A program made the position numbers and the translations under genes. The notes under the pieces are model-generated. The model worked only from the letters and a program-made list of their open reading frames with translations, made no database searches and was not told the DNA's origin. From Diabrotica undecimpunctata (taxonomy: Eukaryota; Arthropoda; Insecta; Coleoptera; Chrysomelidae), in the NCBI RefSeq assembly GCF_040954645.1, contig NC_092806.1, positions 117,286,458 to 117,350,457 of the forward strand: a DNA stretch of 64,000 nucleotides. The letters run 5' to 3'. Shown here piece by piece: positions 10,786 to 21,899 of this stretch (its first letter is position 1; every line of letters starts with the position of its first letter).

Positions 10786-12180
10786 ATTAGGTTCGACCCC
10801 ATCACAGAAAGTGATAGAGTAGAAGAAAGCTGGGCAAAAATTAAGTCTAATATCTCAGCCTCGGCCAAGGAAGTTCTTGGTAAATAAAAATAAACGTTCC
10901 CAAGGAGAAGAACTCCATGGTTTTGTACAGAAGTGAAGGAAAAATGTAAAGAAAAGAAAAAAGCTTACCTAAAATACATGTCAACCAAAACACAAGAGGC
11001 ATACCATAATTACAAGACAATTAGAAAAGAAACACATGTACTTGTAAGAAAAATAAAAAATGATCACTGGGAACGCTTTTCGAAAGAAGTGGAACATGAT
11101 TTTTATGGTCTGCAAAAGGAAATATGGCGCATACTATATAAAAATAGAACCAAAATACATAGAAAAGAATACGTGGCTTCACTACCTAAAAAAACTCTAT
11201 GCAGAGGAAGAACAAACGAAGCTAGAACCGGAAACACCAGATATTACCACAAATAAACAACTTAATATAAATGTACATTAAGTTTGGAAAATACTTGAAA
11301 ACCTGATGAACAGAAAAGCAGCAAAGACGGGATACCAAACGAATTACTGGAATATTGTGGAGCAGCAATTACAGAACAATTAACAACATTAATTAATAAC
11401 ATTATAAAACACAATGAAATGCCGGAAGAATGGAGAACAAGCGAACTAGTTCTACTATTTAAAAAAGAAAATAAAAAACACAGAAAACTACAGAGGTATA
11501 AACTTGTTAAATACTACGCTAAAACTTACTACTAAAATTTTACAAGTGCTAATAAATCAGAGGATAAGTTTAGCAGATCAACAAGAGGGTTTTCGTAGTG
11601 GAAGATCGTGTACAGATGCAATATTCGTTATAAAACAAACTACTGAGAAATCACTAGAGTAAATAGATCAGCACTTCTGTGTCTGATTAACCTATAAAAA
11701 GCATTTGACAGAGTAAGACTCAAAAATGTAACCCATCTTCTGTATAATAGACACATTAACAGCGAGATGAAGTCAAGCATTTCTAAAGCCAGTATAAGAC
11801 CAATAATGACATATGCTTCAGAAACAAGACCTGACACAGACACAACGCAAAGGCTACTGGAAACGGCAGAGATGAGAGTACTGAGAAGAATTACAGGAGA
11901 TTCGCTGAAAGATCGAAAGAGAAGTGAAGACATTAGAAGAAAATGTAAAGTACAGTGTACAAATGAATAGACACAAAATAGAGAAAAAGAATGGAATAAC
12001 CACATAAGCAGAATGGAGGAGACCCGTGTCGTCAAAATAGCAAGAGATAGGTCACCAATCGGCAGAAGAGTTATCGGACGACCGCGCAAAAGATGGGGTG
12101 ACAACCTTCTATAGAGGTATTAATCCGCCAATGAACAAGCAGAATTGATTATAAAGAGAAAGAACAAGAAGAAGAAGAAG
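10786..12180 (+). pseudogene. RTE-like element with RT catalytic region deleted
   Basis: Reads from the linker downstream of the endonuclease (DRVEESWAKIKSNIS near 10815; EVKEKCKEKKKAYLKYMSTK near 10935) through DGIPNELLEYCG, EMPEEWRTSELVLLFKK and KAFDRVRLKNVTHLLYN (palm A). It then jumps at about 11770 to SIRPIMTYASETRPDTD and GRRVIGRPRKRWGDNLL, ending in a GAAGAAGAAG tail at about 12165-12180. The YADD block is therefore deleted. Several stops. A 7-bp ttaggtt repeat lies at both edges (10779-10785 and just after the tail), a weak candidate target duplication. Confidence 0.7.
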
Positions 12181-12199
12181 GTTAGGTTAGGTTAAATTT

Positions 12200-14310
12200 T
12201 TTTCATCTCAAAGATAAAGAGGTAACAAAAAGAATAGAGAAAGAAATAAACAATAGATTGGGAAGATTCACGACGGTGAACCTATGTAGATAAGAAATGG
12301 GAGAATAGCATTGGAAAAGCAGAAAATGAAAAGAGAGAACATTTGGTTGATACGGACTGCAAAAGTATCCTAGCACAAAGGAACAACGCAAAAAATGGAA
12401 AATATTAGAAGTAATACAGAAAAAAGTAAAGAGTATTATAAAACCAAAAGAAGCGAAACTAAATTCTTGCCTGCATAGAGATCATACAGCCAAAAAAAAA
12501 CAGAAAACTACTGGAAAAACAACAAGAAATAAGAGAAGACAACTATGTCCAAAAAGAAGTTAGAAATTTTTATCAACGAGTAAAAAAGACAAGAGTGACA
12601 CAAAATAAAATGTTTTACAGATGGTATATGAATAAAATAAAGATGGTATGTTACTTGGAGTCAAGATATAAAAATTAAATAGATGGGCAAAGTATTTTGA
12701 TGAATTATTAAAAGATAAAGGCCAAACAGAAACAGAAATACAACAACGAATACAAGAAACAGAACAACGACAAATACAAGAACCGACAGAAAAGGACGTA
12801 ATAAAAGTAATAAGCGATCTAAAAAGTAGTAAAATTGCAGAAGAAAGTGGAGTACCAGCAGAAATATTAAAAGTAGGAGGAGATATACTGCAGAAAAAGA
12901 TAGCATGACTTATTATAAAAATATGGGCAAACGAAAAAATGCCAGAGCACGTAGCACTCATCTGTCCAATTCAGGAGAAAGGTGATAAAACTGGCAGTGA
13001 AACTTACAGAGGAATCACACTATTAGAGGTGTATAAAGTATCAGATAAGTAAGAATAAAACTCAATGCCGACAAGACTTTAAAACAGTAAATTATAATAA
13101 ACTGCATTAAATGAAAATTTTACAATCGAATAATAAATGGCACAGTAGGAACAACAAAAGGCTTTAAAAGATATATAAAGTATTAGCAAAAAGTATAAGA
13201 AGTAGAACAAAAACCTACGAAACAGATATAATAGGAAAATACCAGGCTGGTTTCAGACAGGGAAGAAAAACATTCGATCAAATTTTTATGCTAAAGTTTT
13301 TACAAAACAACAGCTATAGACAAAATCTAGGTTAGCATAATATATTTTTTATTGATTTTAAAGAGGCCTTTGACTTCATCTCACAAAACGGACTAAATTA
13401 CTAGGAATATCAGACTGACGAGATTAGTTAAAATGACGGTAACAAAATGCAGTCAATAAAGTCATGATACAAGGAAGTCTTTCAAATCCGTTTATCGTCA
13501 ATAGAGGATCAAAACAGGGAGACCCACTGTCGACAGACTTATTTAATCTAGTTCTATAAAAAATAATAAGAGGAGCCAAGATCCAGATAAGCAGCAAGAG
13601 TCTTAATAAAAGACAACAATGCATAGGTTTCGCAGATGACTTAGTATTTCTGACACGTTTAAAAATAGAAATGGATCACTCTAAGAACGAATAAGCGAGC
13701 GAGTATAAATTTGAGAAGGTAACAGAATATGAGTACCAGGAAGTAACAGTTACAAATAGAGAAGGCGAAGAGAAAGAAATATATATACACTTGTTAAAAG
13801 GTGGCAACGCAGTAGGATCATTAAAAGCAATGTTGAGGACAAAAAACGTGTCCAAGGCAGCCAAGATTCGAACTTATGGAACAATATTGAGACGAAAAGT
13901 GTTGTATGCGTGTGAAACTTGGACAATGAATCAGAAAGAAGAAAAAGAGTTAAAGATTTGGGAGAGAAAAGTCTTGAGAAAAGTTTTGGGTTGGATAAAG
14001 GAGGCTAACAGGGAATGGCTTAGAAGAATAAACCAGGAGCAAATGGAAATTTATAAGAAACCCAAAATAACACAGAAAATCACAGAAAGGTAGATAGTTG
14101 GGACATGTTTTACGAATGCCAAAAAAAAAGCAACGTCCCAATAGTTCTGCAAGCAGGAGAACAAGGGAAGAAATTAAGAGGGAAGCCACGATGAAAGTGG
14201 TTTAATGTCGTCCGCACCGACATAGGAGCAATGGGAACAAGAAACTGGAAAGAACAATAAAATTTTTGAATTCCTGATTGATCCTGAAAGGCCAGATTGT
14301 ACCGTAAGAT
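12200..14310 (+). pseudogene. RTE-like element, nearly full RT region, heavily mutated
   Basis: Ordered blocks: LNRWAKYFDELLKDKGQT (12672-12720), SGVPAEILKVGGD, ETYRGITLLEVYKV (13002-13040), YQAGFRQGRKTFDQIF, FIDFKEAFDFI (palm A, near 13350), QGDPLSTDLFNLVL, GFADDLVFL (near 13628), then an intact C-terminal frame 13791-14090 (YACETWTMNQKEEKELK, WERKVLRKVLGW) and PKKKQRPN. A 132-bp foreign insert interrupts the RT at 13042-13173. Many stops; not functional. Confidence 0.7.
13042..13173. mobile_element. 132-bp insertion with 10-bp target duplication
   Basis: tataaagtat occurs at 13032-13041 and again at 13174-13183, and the RT reading (VYKV ... YIKVLAKSIRSR) resumes after it. The insert contains the short repeat that also occurs at 6485-6560. 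It has no inverted termini that I can see, so it may be a short retroposed fragment. Confidence 0.55.
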
Positions 14311-14379
14311 AAATGTACCGAATGTCATTTAATTAAAGAAATACAAAATTACGAAAAAAATAACATTATATTAAAAAAT

Positions 14380-14697
14380 AGTTGAAACAAGTAGAGGAAA
14401 AATATAAGGCAATACTAAAAATTCACAAAACTAGAGGAATTTTTGAATATCACGAAGAATTTTTGGATCGATTTAGAATGCATATCGTACATGAAATATA
14501 AAAATGAACTATAAACTTCTAATATCCTAATGTAACTATTTTCTTGTGCCAACTGAAAGCACAATTTTACTTTAAAATAAGTTTATTTTGACGCTTCGAG
14601 TTCCACTTCGAAAATCGTTCTCAAAATACTCAAAATAAGAACGATTTTCGAAATGGAAACCGAAACGTCAAGATAAACTTATTTTAAAGTAAAATTG
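14380..14697 (+). repeat. Penelope-like element 3' remnant with 60-bp inverted repeat
   Basis: A short frame (ILKIHKTRGIFEYHEEFLDR near 14420) is followed by arms 14562-14621 and 14638-14697, near-perfect reverse complements with a 16-bp spacer. The right arm reads ggaaaccgaaacgtc, ending in CGAAACGTC. This has the GAAA, minimal stem III and UC cleavage order of short hammerhead variants of Penelope-like elements, but a standard CUGANGA core is not present. I therefore call it a PLE-type terminus only by analogy. Confidence 0.45.
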
Positions 14698-14699
14698 TG

Positions 14700-15470
14700 G
14701 CTTATTCCCTATAAAAATAGTAAATTATAATAGGCTATTCTATATCTGTCAACTTCTAGACATATTATCCTAGGAGCCACTAGCATTAGAGAATAGAGTA
14801 CTTGCAAGAATATGCTAAAACGGTATAATTTTGTCTAATTGCAGCAAGAAAAGAAAAAAAAAGATATTTAAAAAAACCATCAAAAAATGATTTAATATAA
14901 AATTGATTTATTATTATCTAATCACTGACAGCTAATAAATTTGGTCAGTTCTTTTTATATATTCTGTTACTGCCTCTATAAGATTCAGTATTTACAAGAC
15001 AATCACTGTAATATTTTGATATTTATCTTTTAAGGGTAAAAAGGTTTAAAAATAAGTGTTATGTTATATACATTTTTGACAACAGCTGATAAAATGAAGT
15101 GTACACGATTTTGCCAAAAATTTATTTTCCCATTAAAATATTAATTTAGTTTTTAATCTTTTTTCTAAATGCGTTATAAGCTATTGAAAACAAAATAGCA
15201 GTTATTTAATTCAAGTTATACTTGCAAAAATATTTAATTTTGAAATAAAACAAAATTTAAACAAATTTGGATAAAATATTTTTATAAAATACGTAATCCA
15301 GTTAAAAAATAATTTATTGTTAGTAGTTTTCATATATTTATTACAAAAAATATTTTCTGAGTATCTGATGAAATTTGAACAATTGCAGGATTTTTTTTTA
15401 AGAATACAAACAGGAATTACGGCAAAAGAAAATCCTGTTAAGACGAAAGGAAGATAAAGTGAAATAGGTC
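14700..15470. other. AT-rich stretch, no recognised gene
   Basis: No coding or repeat feature identified. If the exon at 15476-15524 is real, this would be the start of its first intron on the minus strand. Confidence 0.4.
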
Positions 15471-15475
15471 CTTAC

Positions 15476-15524
15476 CTGAGGCTAGCCACAGCAGGGTGGT
15501 CCAAGCCGTTATCAAAAAGGCCAT
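15476..15524 (-). CDS. Possible host first coding exon: signal peptide, phase-1 donor
   Basis: On the minus strand an ATG at 15524-15522 (context ggccATGGcc) opens a 16-codon frame, MAFLITAWTTLLWLAS, whose hydrophobic run is a good N-terminal signal peptide. It ends at a consensus splice donor, CTCAG|GTAAGG, with the exon's last base at 15476, leaving a phase-1 junction. Signal-peptide exons ending in phase 1 are common in secreted and cell-surface proteins. Upstream sequence on this strand is unusually GC-rich with short upstream ORFs, as expected of a 5' UTR. No second exon was found in the window, so the product is unknown. Chance is the main alternative. Confidence 0.4.
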
Positions 15525-15870
15525 GGCCTATTTCCGTGGCCCACAAAAAAAATTGGTTAGCCCGAGGGAGAACCCCCGGTCGTACGGCCCATTTTTTCGG
15601 GCCGCAGCAGCACACACACGCACGATACTGACAAGTGACAATCGGAACCCCCTATGCAACACTCTTACACACCTCTCTTACGGCTATACGGGGCTAGTCG
15701 GCGAAATTTCAATCGTGTCTAACGTCTCTGTTGGCAACACACATGGTTACTGGATGAAATTTACTAAAATTGAGGAAAGCGCACGCATCTCTTTCGCCGC
15801 CAGCTTGATCGACACTACTGAAAGCGCTGAAACGCGGCGCGCCGTGAAAAATAGGCGATAGGGGTCGTTA
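15525..15870 (-). promoter_or_regulatory. GC-rich block; possible 5' UTR/promoter of the exon at 15476-15524
   Basis: This is the GC- and CpG-richest block in the left half of the window (gcggcgcgcc at about 15835-15843, several CpGs), in otherwise AT-rich DNA. On the minus strand it contains two TCAGTA initiator-like sequences and short upstream ORFs. No TATA box is evident. A plus-strand open frame of 121 codons crosses it but resembles nothing. The interpretation as promoter/5' UTR rests on composition and on the downstream signal-peptide exon. Confidence 0.35.
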
Positions 15871-16545
15871 TACGAGTTACGGTATTTCGGAACTGTTACG
15901 TTACTGAAAAAATGGTAAGAAAACTGATGCAACTTCGTAAATCCTTGTTTTTCCTTCTAATGGAAAAGTGCTACAGAGTTCATCTAAGGTCTCATTTGCA
16001 ACATTCCTGCTGAAAAATTATAAATACTTTGGTGTTTTTAGTAGGTACAGGTACTAATTCCTAGATTTTTACGTAACAGAAAGTTCAAGTTCTTAAGTAC
16101 GTAGATATAAAGGTATAATAATATAATCTTATCCTAGGATGTTTTGTATCTACGTAACTAAAATATCAAATTATGAGTACGAATGGTGTGTATGCATCAT
16201 TTTATTTTCCGGTACTTTTCTCATAGCTTCCCCATGAAAAAAACTTATATCTTAACTATTTTTAATATTCTCAAATGTTAAGCCTTTCTTGGTTAAGCCT
16301 AGTCTGTATATATTTAACGTATTATGATAGGCCTGTTTTTGATTTTTCGGCCTATGTAAAACGTTTGTCGGTTTTGCTTAAATCGAGTAATGTTATTGTA
16401 CTCATGTTCGCACAGTCGAGTTTTTCAAACATGAGTATTATCGACGACCTTAGCTTGCTTTCCTTTTTTTTTTTGTTCGTCTTTTATTAATAATTTCAGT
16501 ATATGTTACTCAAGGTTGCGATAAACTTGTCCAAGATAGACCGTT
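15871..16545. other. No recognised gene
   Basis: AT-rich; no motif or element identified on either strand. Confidence 0.4.
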
Positions 16546-16549
16546 TTTT

Positions 16550-16745
16550 CTCTTTTATTTTTTAATAGTAGTTCTCGATCTTTCCCATTTTTTCCAAAAA
16601 CTTCTACATTTGGTTATATGTTCTGTTCATGAAATTTCTAGAATTCTTATAAACTTTCTTAGTTCAAACGATTCAAATTTGTTAGATGTAAACTAAGTCC
16701 GTGTTTCTACACCATATATCATAACTGGCTGGATAGGCTTTAAAA
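16550..16745 (-). pseudogene. RTE-like RT C-terminal scrap cut by mariner insertion
   Basis: Minus-strand KPIQPVMIYGVETRT (about 16735-16690) is the conserved post-palm block of RTE reverse transcriptases. The mariner-like element begins at 16748 right beside it, so this fragment was probably part of its target. Confidence 0.45.
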
Positions 16746-16747
16746 TA

Positions 16748-18591
16748 CAGTACTTTTCAGATAAAACTTTTCCACCCTAAATAACTTTTAAAATTGTAAT
16801 TTTTAGGAAAACCGGAAAAACACGTCAATTAATATTTGAAGGGGGAGACATTATGTATTCTCCTTCTATTAGACATGGAATTTTTAATAAAACACATCAC
16901 AATAGATATGCAACTCGTAAATATGTGATTGAACTGATGTAGAAATTCAAAACAACAGGGCGAGTTTGCAATACAAAACATAACCGACAGGGACTCATAA
17001 ATAACGAAGCAATCCAAGTAGCCGTTTTAGGGCAAGTTAACTTAGAGGCTGAGCAATCACAGTCACTGTCAACAATAAGCAGAGCAATCGCTGTTTCACG
17101 TTCTTTAGCCTTCCGAATCTTCCATAAAGTTGAGTTCCGTCAATTCAAAATTAAATTGGTATAACCAAAATATAATTAGTGTATTTTTTTATACAATAGT
17201 TAAATAAAGATTTTGATCGAATTTTCCGAATTAACGACACAATGCATCATTAAATTCACAATTGTTAAGAAATATCTGCTTTTCCAATGAATACTCATTT
17301 TCATTAAATACCTTGGTGAATAGACATAATTGCCGATACTGAGCTGAGAGTAAACCACATACTGTTTGTGAATTTCACACACAGTATCCTCAAAAGTTAA
17401 ACTTATGGTATGGTATCTTAGGGGAACACATTATCGGACCCTTTTATATCACTGGAAACTTAAATGGTGCATCGTATCTTGAGTTACTTAGGCAAGTGAT
17501 TGATCGTATTAGAAACATAGTAGAAAATAATAATAACCTTTTTGAAGATTTGGTTGTATTTCACTATGATGAAGCTCCTCCACACTTTGCTCTGTACGTG
17601 CGACAATTTTTAAACGTAACTTTTCCCGCTCGTTGGATAGGTAAAAGAGGACAGATGATGGATTGGTTACCTAGGTCACTGGATTTAACACCCCTAGACT
17701 TCTTCTTATGGGGGTGTTTAAAAACAAAAATGTATGCTACTTAACTAGAATCTCTGGATGATTTGTGACAAAGAATACAGGATGAATGTCGACAATTAAA
17801 TGCAGACGTGGTAAGCAATGTCAAAGAAGAATTTTAAAATAGATTGTACTATTGTATGAAATGAATGCTAAACTACATTCATGTTACATATTCCCAATTG
17901 TCAACAGAAGCACGTGAAAGCCAAACAGGGTCGTACTGATGTGTATCATATGATTTTTAAAAATATTTACTTTTGAAACTATTAGTGTAAGAATTTCTTG
18001 AAATTTAATCATTAAATCACAATTAAACTAAACTCTAAAAAATAACACGACCAGTAAATAACTTAACAATAACTATAACATAAATATAACACAATATATT
18101 AACTTAAAAATCAACACGACACAATTTGAATTTAAACATGCTGGCAAGTTTGGATCTGTACATGAGAATCTGTCTGGCTTAAGGCAATAAATTATATTTA
18201 ATAGCCTCTTGACGAATGAGACCGCGAATATCAACACGTGCGTTTGTTGACAGATGGGAATTTGCTAAACGAATGAACTTTAGTCACTTTGAACAATTAT
18301 TGTAAATACTTTTGATAGTGAAATGTTCATTCTAAATGTAATAGAATTGTTAAAAAAATAATTTTTTTCAATCCAGTTTTCTCCATTTTGTAATTATTTT
18401 TCTAACAAGGTAATTACTTTAAGCATTATGTGTTATACATTTTTGAAATTAATACAAAGAGGAGAATCCAATTATCAAATTAAAAAAGGTAATAATAAAA
18501 AATTCAGATAGTAATTGACGTGTTTTTCCGCTTTTCCTAAAAATTAGTTCAAAATTTATTAAAGGTGAATAGTTATATCTGAAAAGCACTG
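16748..18591 (+). mobile_element. Mariner-like element with ~85-bp TIRs and TA target duplication
   Basis: The left end (cagtacttttcagata, from 16748) and right end (reverse complement cagtgcttttcagata, to 18591) are TIRs of about 85 bp, both including the block ggaaaaacacgtcaatta. A TA dinucleotide flanks each end (16746-16747, 18592-18593), as for Tc1/mariner. Total length is 1844 bp. A transposase pseudogene lies inside; about 650 bp between it and the right TIR shows no gene. Confidence 0.85.
16840..17850 (+). pseudogene. Mariner-family transposase, frameshifted
   Basis: N-terminal HTH region in pieces (RHGIFNKTHHNRYATRKYVI, FKTTGRV, SLSTISRAIAVSRSLAFRI at 16870-17130). Then decayed DEYSFSLN-like first catalytic block near 17285, YPQKLNLWYGILGEHIIGP (frameshifted, 17385-17440), and an intact stretch 17496-17741 with the second catalytic block FHYDEAPPHFA and the third, PRSLDLTPLDFFLWGCL. 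A stop follows KMYAT. The canonical frame is broken several times, so the element is non-autonomous. Confidence 0.8.
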
Positions 18592-18649
18592 TATATCTTG
18601 TGTTTAAGTTCAGGGCCGAATTACAAGTAAATTAACAATCGTTTAAATG

Positions 18650-19240
18650 TTGCTATGGATTGTTAAATTCGCATTCTAACTTCACAATCAGGATCAAGGT
18701 TCTTGATAATTTTGGTGGTGCATTTGATGTTGTTAGAAGCGCCATCACTATTGTTTTTGCCAACGTTAATTTCCATGCAAAATTGATCTTGTTTCTACAA
18801 TTTGATTAAGTAGGCATTTAAGTACTTCTGGATTGTATCATCCGCGTGACGTATGTGTTCCGTATATTTTAAACCGTGTTACTGATAAGATAAAGGCTTT
18901 AAGCAGGTTGTTTTTCAAAGGTGCTAGTTCTGAACTAGTATTATTAATGCTTCTTACTTCCAGTACAATTTATCAATAGGTTATATATCTTGTTCAACTA
19001 ATCCCATTATTTATAGTTATCAATGACCGCAATATAATTAACTTGATCAAATGTTTTTTATCCTAATCTTTGAAACAGGCATAGAAGGAGTTCTTTTCAT
19101 ATCTCCACATTTCTAAATAATATACTCTAAATAATATTTCTCTTGGTATTAAGCCCTCCCTATTTTTTTTTATTTTATCGATAACAGCATCAACCACTGT
19201 GGGTTATTAGCTGTAACTATAATTAATATATATTAGGTTC
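18650..19240 (-). pseudogene. Non-LTR RT remnant, minus strand
   Basis: Minus strand near 18850-18760 reads roughly ADDTIQKYLNAYL then KQDQFCMEINVGKN, resembling the block starting at the YADD site of RTE reverse transcriptases with the catalytic Asp pair preceded by Arg instead of Tyr-Ala context. Very decayed. Confidence 0.35.
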
Positions 19241-19250
19241 TCAATTAGGT

Positions 19251-20271
19251 CTTCTTCTTCTTCTTTTCTTCTTCTTAGCCTTCTGTTGTCCATGTTTGGA
19301 CATAGGCCTCTCCCAACTCCTTCCATCGGTCTCTATCCTGAGCAACATATTTCCAATTTGTTCCGGCTATTCTTTTAATATCATCAACCCATCTCATCTG
19401 TGGCCTTCCTCTTGGTCGTTTACTTTCGTAAGGTCTCCAATATTGTATTGTAGTATTCCAACGTTGGTTTTTTTGTGTAGCAGTGTGGCCCGCGAAGCTC
19501 CATTTAAGTTTGGCAATTTTTGTTTCTATGTCCTCGACGTTTGTTTTGGATCTTACCCAGTCGTTCCTCTTTTTATCTGACAGTCGTATACCTAACATTG
19601 CTCTTTCCATTGTTCTTTCTGTTGTGGCTAGTTTATTCATGTTTGCCGTGGTTAATGTTTGCCTTGGTTAGGGTCCAGGTTTGACATCCATATGTCATGA
19701 TAGGAAGGATGCATTGGTTGAACACTTTGATCCTCAAGTATTGGGGTATTTTGCGGTTCTTAAGTATCCTACTAAGTTTCCCAAATCCTGCCCATGCTAG
19801 TCTTGTTCTTCTAGTAATTTCCGCACTTTGGTTCTCTTTGTCAAGTGTCAGGATTTGGCCTAGGTAGATATATTCATGGATTTGTTCTATCTCACTGCCA
19901 TTTATAGTTATACGTCTGGGGTCATCTGTGTTTGTCATTAATTTGGTTTTTTTCATATTCATTTTTAGGCCGACGTATTGGGAGCTAGCTGCTAGTTCCG
20001 CCATCATAATTTGCAGTTCCTCGAATGTGCTCGCTATAATCACTATGTCGTCAGCGAATCTGAGGTGGTTTAACTTGTTGCCATTAACGTTAATGCCATG
20101 GGTTGACCAATTTGTAGTTTTGAAGACTTCTTCTAGGACCAGGTTGAAAAGTTTTGGCGATATTACATCTCCTTGTCTCACTCCTCTCTTAATGGGAATG
20201 GGATTTGTATTTTCGTCTAGTTGTACTATCATAGTTGCATTTTCATATATATTATGTATTAGATGCCTATA
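19251..20271 (-). pseudogene. 5'-truncated RTE insertion with 12-bp target duplication
   Basis: The insertion is bounded by tctcaattaggt (19239-19250) and tctcgattaggt (20272-20283), one mismatch. The minus strand reads HNIYENATMIVQLDE, RGVRQGDVISPKLFN, LRFADDIVIIA (catalytic FADD near 20055), YIYLGQILTL, PIMTYGCQTWTLT; then after a small frameshift near 19640 it reads ATTERTMERAMLGIRLSDKK, LKWSFAGHTA, RPRGRPQMRWVDDIKR to WTTEG and stop, with a (GAA)n tail at 19251-19278. Endonuclease and early RT were lost by 5' truncation on insertion. Only one frameshift: a young copy. Confidence 0.85.
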
Positions 20272-20589
20272 TCTCGATTAGGTAAGAATGTCATATTCTA
20301 CAATTAGTACATAGATTTACACAAAACATTAACAGTTACAGTTTGTTTAAAACATCAATATCTTTCAAGTAATTAAACATATTTATAAATTTACGATGTA
20401 CTCCTAAGACTTTTTTTTATTTTCCAAGTAAAGATTTGAAATCTGTCCTGTTTGGACAATAATCAAATTTGATAATTCAAACAGAGAAATTAACATGAGC
20501 GAAGAATACCTGCCAGTGCTGGTACTTTTCTTATTACATTTAACTAAAATTAATATTTAAAAAAAAATTCTTATATTCTAAACAATTTA

Positions 20590-21660
20590 CTTATGAAATC
20601 TATCTGGTAAGTCCAAGGGTTTGTGTCTCTTAAGTCTTCTCACCTCCCTGCTGTTGTCCAGTAGGCTTACCGCAAGTTGAATGTTATAGGTCCAGATGGG
20701 TTATAGAATTATTTTATACACCACTAATTTCTTTTCTAGTGATAGTTCAGATCTTCTTCCAAGTAGCCAGTAAACTTGTCTTCATTTTAATCCAAGTTGT
20801 TTTCGTTTATTGAAGATGTGGTTTCTCCAAGTACGTCGTCTATCAAGATGAATACCGCGGTATTTTGCAATATTGATTTGTATTATCGGATTGATTATTT
20901 AGTTGTACAGGTGGACAACTAAAGTACTAGTGGAGTTGATTTACTTTCATTAAACTTGATTCGCCATTTTCTTAACCACATCTGAATGGTGTTTAAGTGA
21001 ACTTATAACCTTCTAGATGCTTCGATTGAATTTGTATGCCTGAGAGGATGACGGTGTCATCAGCAAATGTTGCCAATGAACACTGATCAGAAGTGGGTAG
21101 GTCGGCCGTGAATAATAGATATAAAAGTGGTACGCCAGAGTTTATAGGTATCAATGCTGTTACTAGCTTACCGTATTTTATCTGGAATTATCTGTCTGTG
21201 ATTTGAATATCCTATGTGTTTAAGAAGACTGCAAAACAATAGCGGTTTTCCGCCAAATCCTGGTTTATAATATTTACAACTCTGTGCGTTTCGTCAACTG
21301 CAACGTGTTTTGTCGAAAACCAAATTGGTAGTCAGGAACTAAGTAGTTTTCTCCTAGGAAAGAACTCAATTTCTTTATTAATAATTTCTCAAGAATTTTA
21401 GCAAAAATTGGTAATAAACTAATGGGTCAATATGAAATTACTGATTCTTAAGGTTTGCCTATTTTATGAATTAAAATAACTTGAGCCACTTTCCATTGTG
21501 AAGGAAAATATCCTAATCTTAGTACCGCATTGTACGTTTGTGTTAATATATTAACTGAGACTAACCTAAGACTGCTTTTAAATTGTTAGGTACCTATTGA
21601 GTCTTTTTGTCTTTCACTAATATATTTAGGACTGTTTTTTAAGATATGTGTAACATTAAT
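20590..21660 (-). pseudogene. Jockey-like reverse transcriptase remnant
   Basis: The minus-strand translation in mixed frames gives a LIPIFAKILEKLLIKKLSSF-like block (near 21400), the YQFGFRQNT-like motif (near 21310), then THLDRRRTWRNHIFNKRKQL-like and LLGRRSELSLEKKLVVYK-like blocks (20840-20720), in the right order for Jockey-clade RTs. The YADD region near 21065 is partly readable (TFADDTVILSG). Many stops; no ends defined. Confidence 0.6.
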
Positions 21661-21899
21661 GTCGCAGTTACAAAAATCCTAAATTTGGACGATGTGATTT
21701 GGAGATTAGGTAGCTATGAGTTATTATGCTATGATCTGTACGTTAACGGGTACAAAAACAAACGGCTGGCGATTTAAGTTTATTTCGCAACAAGATTCGG
21801 TTGAGAACTTTGCGATGTATAGAATTAATTGTGAAAGATTCTTTTTCCATTAATTTTTCACTTTTTCTTTAAGGAACGATTTGTAGTCGGAAACAGACA

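Noticed and set aside
10778..10800. tRNA T-arm-like sequence (ggttcgacccc)
   Set aside because: No acceptor stem, D-arm or anticodon arm around it, and the region reads as the start of an RTE remnant.
12180..12195. Short run of TTAGG insect telomeric repeat next to an RTE tail
   Set aside because: Only about two and a half units; too short to separate from chance, and the adjacent element is not of a telomere-specific clade.
15360..15400. CTGATGA followed by AT-rich sequence
   Set aside because: No stem II, no GAAA at a suitable distance, no stem I partner.
15496..15861. 121-codon plus-strand open frame in the GC-rich block
   Set aside because: Resembles no family, and GC-rich composition alone lengthens open frames; the minus-strand leader with splice donor explains the block better.
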